A model generated the notes under the pieces. It did not search any database. It was given only the letters and a program-made list of their open reading frames with translations, and had not been told where the DNA came from. Positions 1-10,194 of a stretch of DNA of 64,000 nucleotides are shown piece by piece. A program made the position numbers and the translations under genes. Every line of letters starts with the position of its first letter. The stretch's first letter is position 1. The stretch comes from Episyrphus balteatus (taxonomy: Eukaryota > Arthropoda > Insecta > Diptera > Syrphidae): assembly GCF_945859705.1 (NCBI RefSeq), contig NC_079134.1, positions 158,383,718 to 158,447,717 of the forward strand. Direction: 5' to 3'.

Positions 1-222
1 AGTTTAAAGTGGTTTACCGTTATTAAACATCTTTTAATGAAAGTTGTTTCAACTAAAAAAAAAAAAGAGTGTGTGTACACATGTACACGCGACTGAAGTT
101 ATACTTCTCATTCAGTACATGTAAATGAATTTCATTTGATATTTTTAATTTCTATTATTAAGTAATTAATCCACACTTCGTTTTTTTACATTTTTATCAA
201 GGAACAATAAATTAATTCTTTT
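1..222. other. AT-rich flank, no gene seen
   Basis: AT-rich noncoding sequence ending at the target duplication of the RTE insertion. I see no gene, RNA or repeat structure in it. Confidence 0.5.
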
Positions 223-254
223 ATCCTCCTTGGTGGTGGAATGATGAATGATGG

Positions 255-917
255 TGGTGGAATGATGAAGCTAAAGCAGTTGTAAGTAAAAAGAAAATGG
301 CTTTCAAAGCTTGGTCGAAGTGCCCCTCTAATAATACAGAGCAAAAGTCACGCCTCGAAGTGGAATACAGAAACTGCAAGAAAGAAGCGAAGAAGATATG
401 TGCCCAAATTCAAGCCAAGAATACGGAAGACCTGTATCGGGAGCTAGATGTAATTTCTACCCCGACTGCTGGTGCTATTCAAGAGCTACGACAAAACGTG
501 AATAAGGGTGCAACCATCTTCAAAATAGCAGCTCAAAGAAGAAGAAATGCTCAGGAGATCTGTTCGCCAAAGTTTATTAACAATGCTCAGGGCCAACTAC
601 TTGTGGAAAACGACGAAATCCTCCACAGGTGGCGACAGTATTGTGACGAACTTCTAAATGAACAATTTCCAAGGCTACACTTTCCAATGGCTTCACCTAA
701 CTTAAGCGAAGTATCCGATGTCACAGTCGAAGAAGTTAGTGAGGCTGTAAAATACTCCAAAAAGGGAAAAGCTGTTGGGCCAGACGAAATACCCTCAGAG
801 TTTTGGAAAAAGATGGGAGACATCGGGTCTAGATGGCTCATGGTTCTTGTTTCCAAGCTTATACGAGGTGATCGAATGCCTAATCAATTGAGGGAAAGTT
901 ACCTTTTTCCAGTTTGA
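255..917 (+). pseudogene. RTE reverse transcriptase remnant, N-terminal fragment
   Basis: An open stretch running from the WWNDE motif through the ATG at 297 to a stop at 915-917. It encodes the charged linker region and the start of the RT domain, with the family-typical GKAVGPDEIPSEFWKKMGD segment near the end. After RESYLFPV the frame hits a stop, and the matching RT sequence resumes directly at FEKAFDRQPRDLIW in another frame. Roughly 90-100 residues (RT motifs 1-2) that should lie between are missing. The gap size is estimated from general knowledge of the family, not measured. Confidence 0.8.
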
Positions 918-1773
918 AAAAGCATTCGATCGACAACCACGAGATCTGATATGGGTGGCCCTCAGACAACGAGGAGTTCCGGAAACCTATGTGCGGATAA
1001 TTATGGACATGTATGATGGAGCAGTAACTAAAGTAAGATGTGCAGCTGGAGTCACCGAAGAATTCGAAATCACAGTAGGTGTACACCAGGGAAGCGTCTT
1101 GAGTCCTCTGCTCTTTATTACCGTTCTTGATTACCTGCTCGAAGGCAAAGTGACGGACCCAAAAGTGCATCAGTTATTCTTTGCTGACGATGGAGCCATC
1201 ATAAGTGAAGACCCGATATCCCTGCAACGAGCACTTGATGTATTGGTGGATGTTCTAGAAGGTAGTGGGTACCGCATAAGCGCGAAAAAGACAGAATACC
1301 TATGCTGCCCATTTTCTGATCCACACAGGCCTATTCCTGACATTTATTTGAATGGTGTAGTGCTTCCCAAGTGTGAAAAGTTTAAATATCTGGGGTCTAT
1401 GATAAATAACGAAGGTACTTGTGATGACGATATCAATCATCGCGTAAGCGTAGGGTGGATGAAGTGGCGGGAAAATTCTGCTATCTTCTGTGATCGAAAA
1501 ATGCCCCCTAAGCTGAAAGGAAGGCTCTACACCGCAGTTGTGCGTCCAGCACTCACATACGGTTCACAATGTTGTACAATGTACAAAAAGTATGAGAGTA
1601 AGTTAACGGCAGCTGAGATGAAGATGCTTCGTATGACAGCAGGAGTAACAAAGCTTGATAGAATTAGAAGTACGAAGATCCGAGGAAGCCTTCATGTTAA
1701 AAAACACCATCTCCCAAAAAATTTAACCCAACCGACTCAGTTGGTATTGCCATGTTCAAAGGAGAGATCCTGA
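898..1773 (+). pseudogene. RTE reverse transcriptase remnant, catalytic and thumb part
   Basis: The frame opens at FEKAFDR (the usual motif A position) and continues through HQGSVLSPLLF (motif B) to the catalytic FADD box (motif C) at about 1174-1185. It then runs through the thumb with VLPKCEKFKYLGS and ends with VRPALTYGSQCC and the MLRM segment. Catalytic aspartates are visible, but the domain is broken upstream by the deletion at about 897 and downstream by a frameshift near 1720-1750, after which the C-terminus continues in another frame. Confidence 0.85.
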
Positions 1774-1934
1774 GAACCCCGTCAAAAAAGCAATATCATA
1801 CAACGTTCCAACACGAAATAGAAAGAAAGGTAGGCCTAAAAACTCCTGGTACAAGCAAATGCAAAACCACCAGCATTCAGTTGGCCTTAGAAATAGAACA
1901 ATACAAAACCGGGAGGCTTGCCGCCGATTTCTGA
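1752..1934 (+). pseudogene. RTE polyprotein C-terminal tail, frameshifted
   Basis: The reading continues in a different frame from the upstream RT segment, starting near MFKGEILRTPSK and ending at the stop at 1932-1934. The region 1826-2047, including the C-terminal codons and 3' UTR, is repeated in diverged form at 19485-19654, which shows that it is the 3' end of the element. Confidence 0.7.
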
Positions 1935-2235
1935 GGTCAACCCGGCGAACCCCACAGGCGGATCACTAGTGTGAAGCAGTTACGTGGGATAGTTATGATC
2001 CCCTCGACATCGAGATCATAACAGCGCCGAGAAAAAGGAAGAAGAAGATCCTCCTTGCGTCCATGTGGTTTTCAATTTATTCTGTGAAATTTACTCATGT
2101 TGTGCGGTTTAGAACGTACGGTATATGCTTAACGAAAGTAAATGAATTGCGCATAAAATGTGCGATGTGGTAATTTTATGAGAATTGTGTGTGCTTCAGC
2201 ACTAGTAGTAGCAATATTGAACTTGCAGGGTTGCT

Positions 2236-2450
2236 ACAAAGCTCAAAAGTTAGCTGAGCTCAGCTCACAGCTCAGCTCAAATTTTGAGCTATCTCACTTT
2301 TGAGCTATGTACCATAGCTCAGCTCATTTGAGCTGAGCTGAAAGTGAGCTGAGCTGATGGTTGAGCTGAGCTGTTGGGTGAGCTGAGCTGTCGGTGAGCT
2401 GAGCTGAGCTGTTGGGCGAGCTAACGTAAAGTGAGCTGATCTGAGCTGTG
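2236..2450. repeat. GAGCT/AGCTC degenerate tandem repeat, left arm
   Basis: This tract is built from GAGCTGAGCT and CAGCTCAGCTC units, interrupted by short TTTGAGCTA segments. Its outer part forms the left terminal inverted repeat of the element at 2226-4205; its inner part (about 2345-2450) is extra tandem repeat with no counterpart on the right. GAGCTC-type units are themselves palindromic, so the arm can fold locally. Confidence 0.8.
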
Positions 2451-2689
2451 ATGGATGAGAGGATACATTGATTTTTATTTGGAAAGTATAATGAAATATG
2501 AAGATATTTTAAACTTTTATAAAACACCATAGCTTAAGATGTTTGGTTCTACTTATTAATGGAATTATTTTAGCAGATGGATATTTTTATAAATAAAACA
2601 GATAATTTTTCGTGATCTTTTTTCTTGGTTTTTTTTAATAGTAAATATATTTCTATTTTTTTAGTAAAATATTTCTTTTTTTATCATAA

Positions 2690-4060
2690 AAAAACATTCC
2701 GGTACAATCCGGTTTTTCGACTTTTTTCAAAGTTCCGAGAAAATCGCGTTTGAAAGTTGGGGTAAATTTTTTTTTTCGAAAAATCCCCGAATCTTTGAAC
2801 GCTCCTGGAAGCTAAACCGCTTGAGAACAATTTTTGGGAGTGATGCCAAATGATAGCTTGTGTCATGGGCCTACGCTTTGCACATTTTCAGATTTTTAAA
2901 AAATCGCCTTCCATGTTAACCCGCCACATCATGCCTATTTTTTCAGAATCGTGCCTATTTTTTTTTTTTTTTAAGTTCTCCCGATTTGAAAACGCGTGGA
3001 CCTACAGGGATGGGAGTTGTACCCAAATGTAGGTTAGAGTCCCTACTACCTTTTGGCATCAAAAATTTTATTTTCATTTTCTTCAAAATTCCGCGATATA
3101 GGCGTTGGAACGCTTTGATCTAGAGACAGGGGAGTGGTGCCACATGAAAGCTTATATTCTCAGCTACCCGATAGTGGTATAATCCGGTTTTCCGATTTTT
3201 TTCAAAATTCCGAGAAAATCGCCTTTGAAAGTTGGGGTAAAATTTTTTTTCGAAAAATCCCCCAATCTTTGAACGCTCCTGGAAGCTAAACCGCTTGAGA
3301 GCAATTTTTGGGAGTGATGCCAAATGATAGCTTGTGTCATGGGCCTACGCTTTGCACATTTTCAGATTTTTAAAAAATCGCCTTCCATGTTAACCCGCCA
3401 CATCATGCCTATTTTTTCAGAATCGTTCCTATTTTTTTTTTTACTTTTAAGTTCTCCCGGTTTGAAAACGCGTGGACCTACAGGGATGGGAGTTGTACCC
3501 AAATGTAGGTTAGAGTCCCCGCTACCTTTTGGCATCAAAAATTTTATTTTCATTTTCTTCAAAATTCCGCGATACAGGCGTTGGAACGCTTTGATCTAGA
3601 GACAGGGGAGTGGTGCCACATGAAAGCTTATATTCTCAGCTACCCGATAGTGGTATAATCCGGTTTTCCGATTTTTTTCAAAATTCCGAGAAAATCGCCT
3701 TTGAAAGTTGGGGTAAAATTTTTTTTCGAAAAATCCCCCAATCTTTGAATGCTCCTGGAAGCTAAACCGCTTGAGAGCAATTTTTGGGAGTGATGCCAAA
3801 TGATAGCTTGTGTCATGGGCCTACGCTTTGCACATTTTCAGATTTTTAAAAAATCGCCTTCCATGTTAACCCGCCACATCATGCCTATTTTTTCAGAATC
3901 GTGCCTATTTTTTTTTTTACTTTTAAGTTCTCCCGGTTTGAAAACGCGTGGACCTACAGGGATGGGAGTTGTACCCAAATGTAGGTTAGAGTCCCCGCTA
4001 CCTTTTGGCATCAAACATTTTTTTTTTCACTTTATTCAAAATTCCGAGATATAGGCGTTG
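2690..4060. repeat. ~475-bp tandem repeat, three copies
   Basis: Three near-identical units lie head to tail. The landmark TGATAGCTTGTGTCATGG recurs at about 2850, 3324 and 3800, giving periods of 474 and 476 bp. The first and last units are incomplete at their outer ends. Open frames on both strands recur at the same period (for example starting MIACVMGLRF) and are by-products of the repeat, not genes. Confidence 0.9.
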
Positions 4061-4079
4061 GAAGTTGGGGGCGCTCACT

Positions 4080-4196
4080 TTCAGCTCAGCTGACTTTCAG
4101 CTCAGCTCAAATGAGCTGAGCTATGGTACCTAGCTCAAAAGTGAGCTAGCTCAAATTTGAGGTGAGCTGTGAGATGAGCTGAAATGTAAGCTTTTT
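4080..4196. repeat. GAGCT/AGCTC degenerate repeat, right arm
   Basis: This is the reverse complement of the outer left arm at about 2226-2345, sharing the ordered blocks GCTCAGCTCATTTGAGCTG, GTACCATAGC and CTCACTTTTGAGCTA. It forms the right terminal inverted repeat of the 2226-4205 element. Confidence 0.85.
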
Positions 4197-4206
4197 GCAA
4201 CCCTGG

Positions 4207-4392
4207 CTACTTCCCACATGCAACTTGCCACACGCAACTTGCCACATGCAACTTGCCACACGCAACTTGTCACATACAACTTGCCACATGCAACTTGCCA
4301 CATGCAACTTGCCTCATGCAACTTGCCACATGCAACTTGCCACATACAACTTGCCACATGCAACTTGCCACATGCAACTTGCCACATGAAAC
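4207..4392. repeat. 14-bp minisatellite (CTTGCCACATGCAA)n
   Basis: About 13 copies of a 14-bp unit, CTTGCCACATGCAA, with scattered substitutions (CACACG, TCACATAC, CCTCATG). It starts directly at the right end of the TIR element. Because 14 is not a multiple of 3 and the unit makes no stop codons, several frames on both strands stay open and give periodic Cys/His peptides. I regard those as artefacts. Confidence 0.92.
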
Positions 4393-4611
4393 ATGTTGTG
4401 TGTTTTATGTTTGCTGTACTGCGGCGTACTGCATTTTTAAATACTAAAGTACTGCATACTCTAAAGGTGAAACGACAGCCCTGCTACCCAGGGTGATCGC
4501 GTCATAATCCCTTTGACATTCTTGTCAAAAAGTAAATTTTCATACCCACCCTCCCATAAGAAGTATAACTTCAAAAAAGCACCAATTTATTAAAAAAAGA
4601 AAGAAAAAATT

Positions 4612-4845
4612 GGCAGCCGCTGGGGATCGAACCTACAACTCTTGGGTTACTAGGCGAATGGTTTACCAACGTGTTATCTCACTGTTAAAAATAAGAGTGA
4701 TAAAATTCAACAAAAGCTGAAGTCCGACAAAAATAAAAAAATTTCTTACGTTGCAACGCGTTGTTTCAATTTTATTTTGAAGAAGTTTCATGTTAATTTT
4801 TTCAACAATAAATCAACGTTGAACATTTTACGTTTAGTTCGGATG
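4612..4845 (-). mobile_element. tRNA-like repetitive element, copy 1
   Basis: On the minus strand a tRNA-like module starts AGTGAGATAACACG (from 4684 downward) and carries an exact internal B box, GGTTCGATCCC (complement of 4623-4633). The flanking body at 4684-4830 matches the body of the 61-kb copy, including segments resembling CAACAAAAGC, GACAAAAATAAAAAAATT and AAATCAACGTTG, in the same arrangement. The acceptor arms do not pair, so this is not a working tRNA gene. The terminal TIR seen in the other copies is not preserved here. Confidence 0.75.
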
Positions 4846-4995
4846 ACAACACAATATTTTGGTGGTCCGCACTCCGGGGAAAGGGATTGGGGGTCGAAAC
4901 ACCCCAAATCAATTTTAGCTTACTTACAAAATCTATCAGATAAGACTAAAAAGTAAAAAATAAAATAAATAGTTTAAAAAAACTTAAAAAAAAGC

Positions 4996-5188
4996 GCTTT
5001 TATCACGCACTAAAAACTATAAAATAATTTAATTGACTTATTGGAAATGGTTAGATCAAAAAACGTAGAGCGCATTTTTGTTGTGTGTACTTTTATAAAG
5101 TTTGAACAAACCGCTCGACGCTTTTTGATCTAACCATTTCCAATAAGTCAATTAAATTATTTTATAGTTTTTAGTGCGTGATAAAAGC
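4996..5188. repeat. Hairpin: perfect 67-bp inverted repeat
   Basis: Positions 4996-5062 and 5122-5188 are perfect reverse complements, separated by 59 bp; the pairing continues imperfectly into the loop around CGTAGAGCGC. Each arm contains the GGTTAGATCAAAAA and GTGATAAAAGC ends. The lack of any mismatch indicates a young inversion-duplication or ongoing homogenisation. Confidence 0.9.
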
Positions 5189-5339
5189 ATATTTTTAGTT
5201 TTTTAAACTACTTAAATATTTTATTTTTAGTGTCATCTCATAACTTAAAAAGCTTTCAATTTTAAGTATCATGCAATATTGACATTAGTTAAATAGCACG
5301 GATAGTATTAAAATAATGTCCCCAAATAGTCTTTACTAG

Positions 5340-5535
5340 AACAAATGCATCCCATATAACAATTTCGAGGTATACCTATTGTAGTTTTCCCGCAAATTAC
5401 TCAAACGATTTCGATATATATTTATGTGCATGTTTACGTAATGTTCTAAGCTAAGGTATTCTAATAAAACTGGGTTTTTAGTTTTTTCTCAAAACACATC
5501 GAATTTTGAAAACTATGTCGTTGATGTATTTTGCT
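5340..5535 (+). repeat. Diverged fragment of dispersed repeat family A
   Basis: The succession CCCATATA, TTTCGAGGTAT, ACGATTTCGATA, ACTGGGTTTTTAGTTTTT is a diverged match to 6840-7010, which belongs to the left family-A copy. No coding content is visible. Confidence 0.55.
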
Positions 5536-6569
5536 AAGGCTAACATTTCCGTATGCGATATCTCGTTTAAGGCAGATCCGATTTTATTTAAAAAAAAAAT
5601 ACAATATTTCTTATAATTTTTAAATTTAAATTAAATTTTAATTAATTTGCTCAAAGTTTAAAAAAATAGTTTTGGAAACAAATTGAAAAAAAAAAACTGT
5701 TCCCACCTACTAATTTTTTTTTTGGTTAGCCTTTCTTTGATAACCTCAGTTGTACATTGTAATTTTTACAATTTTTCAGTAATTTAAAATAGTGGGTCAC
5801 TATGGTGTATGCGTACTTTTTCATAAAAAATATTAAAAGTCAATTGAAATTGTTCTATTCTTTAGCAATTAATTCAATAAATTGAGTCTTAATTTAAAAA
5901 CAAATAATTTTTACAAATGTGTATCAAAGACCTTGATTACGATTAAATATTGTTTTGTGAACAACTAGACTTTGATAGTTAAAATTTTCAAAGACTCAAT
6001 GATTCGACCAATTTTCTAAATTTTTGACAATGTTGCGTTCGACAATTTTAACAGCTTTGCAAAAAATCAAAAATACCAAATTTATCGTAAGATCTTCTTC
6101 TACAGAAACGACAAGTTTACTGGAATATAAGTAACAAAAGACCAATTTTTCTACTTTTGATCAAATAATAAAAAGACTTACAATTTTTTCATAAAAGCTA
6201 TTAGAAAAAACATATTCACGTGTTATCTCAAATGGCAAATTTGTGTACCAATGGTATTGAAACCATTTCAATCAAATAAACCTTTATCACTATGCGACTT
6301 TAATTTTGCGTGGTCTTTATGTATCTGTAATAAAAACAGTATTGGGAAACTCATCACTCGATTTCAGCTTTCGAAGCTTTCAGAAAAGATTTTCCACAAT
6401 TTAGTCTTTAAGTATACTTACATCAGCAAGGACAGAAAAACTCGCATGACATTTTTTAAGCATTTTGACAATGACATTTTGCCACTAGAGTCGGAAAACT
6501 TAGAATATTAAGAGGACAATAAGCAACTGTTTCAAATATCAAAGCATTCAGATTTGACGCATGGTTTTT
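5536..6569. other. AT-rich sequence, no recognisable gene
   Basis: Noncoding-looking AT-rich DNA. An 86-codon open stretch starts with an ATG at 6251, but I recognise no domain, signal peptide or family in it and it has no supporting splice context. Confidence 0.4.
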
Positions 6570-7300
6570 ACTTGCTATATAGGGCAAGTATTGGAAAAAA
6601 ATTCGAGGTTTTAATCGAAACCAACATTACGATGATGGAGAAGATCAAAAAAGTGGTTTTCGTCATGCCGTCCGTCGGTCTGTGCGTCTGTGTGTGTGTG
6701 CGTGTGTGCGTCTGTGCGTCCGTCTGTACATCGAGCTAGGGCCTAAACGGGTGGATGGATTTGCTTGAAACTTGGTACAGATGATTTTTGCGTAATTTCC
6801 TAGGTCCATTTTTTTATTTTTTTTAATTATATCTCCTTTTTAACGCATACCTCCCATATACCCTTTTCGAGGTATTGCACTTTTCTCGAAAACGGCTCTA
6901 ACGATTTCGATAAAATTTTATATACGTAATGGTCTTATAGATCCTAACAAAACTGCGTTTTTAGTTTTTCCCAAAAAATTCGGAGAACGGAAATATGGCG
7001 TTGCCATTTTGCAAAATTGACATATTTTTTAGGTTCATAATATTCAATCGAAGCATAAGCTAATTTTATTCAAAATTTACAGACAACTAATTCTTTTCAT
7101 TTTGAAATGTAAAATATAAATTTTTTTTAAAGTTTTAAAAAATTGAAAAATTTAATTTTCTTAACATTCGATTTAAAAATTTTTTTTTTCGAAACTTAAC
7201 AAAATCTTAAATTTACAATAGATATTTAAGATAAAGACACTTTGAACTACAAGAGAAAGTACGTGCGACCCAGTCGTGCATTTTATTTTCGAAAGGAATC
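6570..7300 (+). mobile_element. Dispersed repeat family A, copy 1 (~730 bp)
   Basis: The outer end is the near-palindrome TTGCTATATAGGGCAAGTA and the inner end is ACGTGCGACCCAGTCGTGCA. Between them are a conserved stretch (CATTACGATGATGGAGAAG), a GT/GCGT-rich microsatellite (about 6675-6730), and the AACTTGGTACAGATGAT and GGTATTGCA blocks. A full-length inverted copy lies at about 10195-10956. No protein is encoded. Confidence 0.8.
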
Positions 7301-9267
7301 GAAAGGTAAATGGGCTATATAACAAATCCACCCTTCAAAATATGAAAATATGAAATAATTCAAATTTTATTTCTTCCCAATAGCACATTTTTAGTTTGCA
7401 TTTAATTTACAAATTAAATGTGCTTAGGTATACTTTTACATAGACAATTTCCAAAGACCTAGTTAATGAAATATTTTTTTAATAAACAGTTATAATTGTT
7501 AAGGTGCCCGGATTATCCGCGTTATATCCAATGTAACGCCGATGCGTATAATCCGAAACCTTTAAAAAAATTCATGTGCTAACAACCGCGAAAATCTTAA
7601 AAGTTAAATTTACTATTCATTAAAAAAAAAATTGCTTCCAACATTTCGACTCAAAAAGTAATCGTTTCTCTTAAACTTTTAACAATACTTGATCAATAAA
7701 TAAAAAAACGGTTTTTTGAACTTAACCTTTAGCTAAACCGAAAAAGTCCTATTGTACAATACCAATTCTATCCTAAAAAAAATACCCATGCTTGCTAAAA
7801 TTTCTTTCAACTTTTGCCCATAAATTTTCACAGAGATACTATGTCCCAATAAAATGAATAAATAAATCTTGTTAACATCATATTCTCTCATTAAACGTTT
7901 GGAAATTTATACTTTTTTTTTACGTTGCCTTTTTTTTTTGTCTTTTTTTTGTTAAAGAGATATAGTATTTATCTCGATTCTGTTCTAAATACGAGAAAAA
8001 AAAGAAAAGAAAAAAATATATCTTTTTCGCTCCTAGGTATCTACACGCCTCTCTATCCGGATTAGATATATTGACGTTGAGAAAAAATAAATTAAAACCT
8101 AGGATATTTCTTACTTACACAAAAAAAAAGGGACAAGTTCAATACATACAGAATAGAAAGAGGAGACACCCAAGATGGTTGGGTGGATTAGAGAGAAAGG
8201 GAATAAGATTTACTTTCACGTTCTTATACTTCACTCGATTCGTCGTGTCGTCCTTTTGCGCAAAAGGCGATTTATTTTACCTCGAATACATTTATATAGA
8301 TAGCCGTTTAGTTCGCACAAAAACGAATGAGATGAAAAAAATAAGATATTAAAGTGGTGGAAAGAAGTAGGTTCACAAAAAAAAGGCCTTCGAGTTGATT
8401 CGAGAAGAAGAGGATTTGTGCTTTTCTTTTTTTAATAAATATAGAAATTGATAAAAATACAAAAAAAAAAAAAAATGAAAATCAAAAGGACGAGGGTAGC
8501 AAGGATAATTGAAATCTTGGTTGTATCCAATTTATTCTTATTTAGTTAGGATAATAAAAGAGCCACACCATCTAGAGTAAAGTTGGTTGTAAAATGGACT
8601 TATTTTCTCACGAAGTTACCTACAATCTACCTATATAAGAATTGTAGGTAATAATGTTATGGGGTACCTTATCTTTGTTTTGACTAGGATCTATCTATCA
8701 ATTAATAGGATATTCAAGTTCACATTGTAAGGATTAAGGAAATATTTACTTGTAAGAAGCTTTGGTTTGTAATTTTAGTCGTGTTTGGATTTTATAATAA
8801 ATTGGTATGTTTTAAGCCTTTGCATGGCAGCTCTATCATAAGAATATTGGAAGGTTATATCCTCAAGAAGAAACAAGAAATTGTATGAACAAATTATTAC
8901 TATTCAGAAATTTGAAATTTCGAAATTTGGGGTGTCAAAATTTAATAACAGTGATTTGAGAGGGAAACATGGTCTTAAATTTATTTAACACGAGAGGTAT
9001 CGAAACATAAAATATCTTGTACGTGGAGTGTTGTTAAATTTCGATGATTTGGCAAAGGTTTCTTTAGTCCATTTAATATGCAAAATTAATTTGGCCGACG
9101 AATCTCCATTTTCCAATCCACGTTCAAGATGACTGAGATACACATACATAAGATCATTATAACACAGATTCAGCGTGGGAGGATTTAATCGAAAAAAATT
9201 ATGTAATAGTTTTTTCTTAATAAAATCCAAAATCCGGCTTAGACGTTTAGAAGAAAATTAGAAATCA
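7301..9267. other. Mostly unique AT-rich DNA between two inverted repeats
   Basis: I see no gene here. Moderately complex sequence is present at about 8030-9230 but has no coding signature. Short open stretches at 8071-8352 (+) and 8985-9230 (-) carry no recognisable domain. Confidence 0.4.
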
Positions 9268-9995
9268 ATAAAAATGCGCGACTGTGTCGCACTTGCTCTT
9301 AGTAAAGATTTACTAAGGAATTTTTAATCAACGCATAAAAAATATGTTTAAGCAAATTCATGGGTCCATTTTAAAAAAAAAAAAATTGATTTGTCAATTC
9401 GTGTGTCAAGAATGTCAAAAATACTCTTATTGTAAGATTAATTTTTAGAACCAAAACTAACCGTACCTGTCATATAACGGAAATAGAAAAGCTATTTTTT
9501 TTTTTTTTCAAAACCAGCTCTAACGATTTTCATTGAATTTTTTGTGTGTGCTTAGTATTAGACATAAATTCCAATTTTTGAAATAAAAAAATTTTTTTTG
9601 ACCGTTATTAACGGTACCTGCCATAGAATGATTTTTTTTTTCTAAATATCTCGTACAAGATTCTTACCCGATTACAACGAAAATTAAAAAAAAAAACACA
9701 TTTTTGGATTTAAAAAAAATACAAATTTTTTTTTTGAAAAATCAATTTTTTGAAAACGGGTTGGTGAAAAGTTTTGAAATTTCATTTTTATGTGTAGATT
9801 AATTATTTCTTCAAAATGGCATCTTTTTTTTTTGAAAAGTGTAAGAAAATTTGTATACACTACTTTAATTATGCAATTTCTTGAAAATATCAAATTTTAA
9901 CTTTTCTCTTAATTTCTTGAATAAAAAGCTTTAAAATGAGAGTTACTTTTAGCATAAGAGCAAGTACGTGCGACCCCAGGCGTGCATTTTATTTA
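9268..9995. mobile_element. Family A-related inverted-repeat element
   Basis: It is bounded by inverted copies of a GCACGACTGGGGTCGCAC / ACTTGCTCTTA terminus (about 9273-9302 and 9957-9987). The interior has the blocks ACGGTACCTGCCATAGAA, CCGTACCTGTCATATAACGG and AGCTCTAACGATTTTCA. The whole is repeated in opposite orientation at about 29345-30110. It is non-coding. Confidence 0.7.
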
Positions 9996-10194
9996 CTATA
10001 GCAGAGCTTTTCATGATTAATTTTAATGTTATTAAATATATATACATTTTTTTTTTACTTAAATAGTTGTTAATTTAAATTTATTATACCTACAAAAAAA
10101 AAAATAGATTTTATTTAAATTTTTAAATCAGTTTTATACAAATTTTTTGTGCATAAGATTTTTCCAATATTTAATAAAAATTTAGTATGCAATT

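Larger units (their letters stand above)
233..2047 (+). mobile_element. RTE-like non-LTR retrotransposon, 5'-truncated and internally deleted
   Basis: This insertion carries the C-terminal half of an RTE-type reverse transcriptase polyprotein. It is flanked by a perfect 10-bp direct repeat, ATCCTCCTTG, at 223-232 and 2048-2057, as expected for target-primed reverse transcription. The 3' end is not poly-A but a short GAA/GAAG repeat (about 2036-2047), usual for RTE elements. The 5' end is truncated: the endonuclease domain is missing and the sequence starts in the linker before the reverse transcriptase (RT). An 18-20-bp motif encoding a Trp-rich WWNDE stretch is tandemly duplicated at about 231-275. 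The element is dead, being truncated, frameshifted and internally deleted. Related fragments lie at 19485-19654, 22154-22202 and 23572-23745. Confidence 0.9.
2226..4205. mobile_element. Non-autonomous TIR element with GAGCT-rich termini (hAT-like ends)
   Basis: The ends are CAGGGTTGC (2226-2234) and GCAACCCTG (4197-4205). They begin terminal inverted repeats of about 115 bp, matching with few differences from the outer end through the GAGCT-rich part to about 2345 on the left and 4085 on the right. The CAGGG start resembles hAT elements. An 8-bp duplication is not clean: TGAACTTG on the left against GCTACTTC on the right, 4 of 8 matching. No transposase is encoded; the interior is mainly a 475-bp tandem repeat. 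Confidence 0.75.

Noticed and set aside
2850..4054. Three similar plus-strand open frames and their minus-strand partners
   Set aside because: They recur with the 475-bp tandem unit, end in poly-T-encoded phenylalanine runs, and have no recognisable domain.
4151..4496. Several overlapping open frames with periodic Cys/His peptides on both strands
   Set aside because: They are produced by the 14-bp minisatellite, which has no stop codons in any frame; no start context, splice sites or domain support them.
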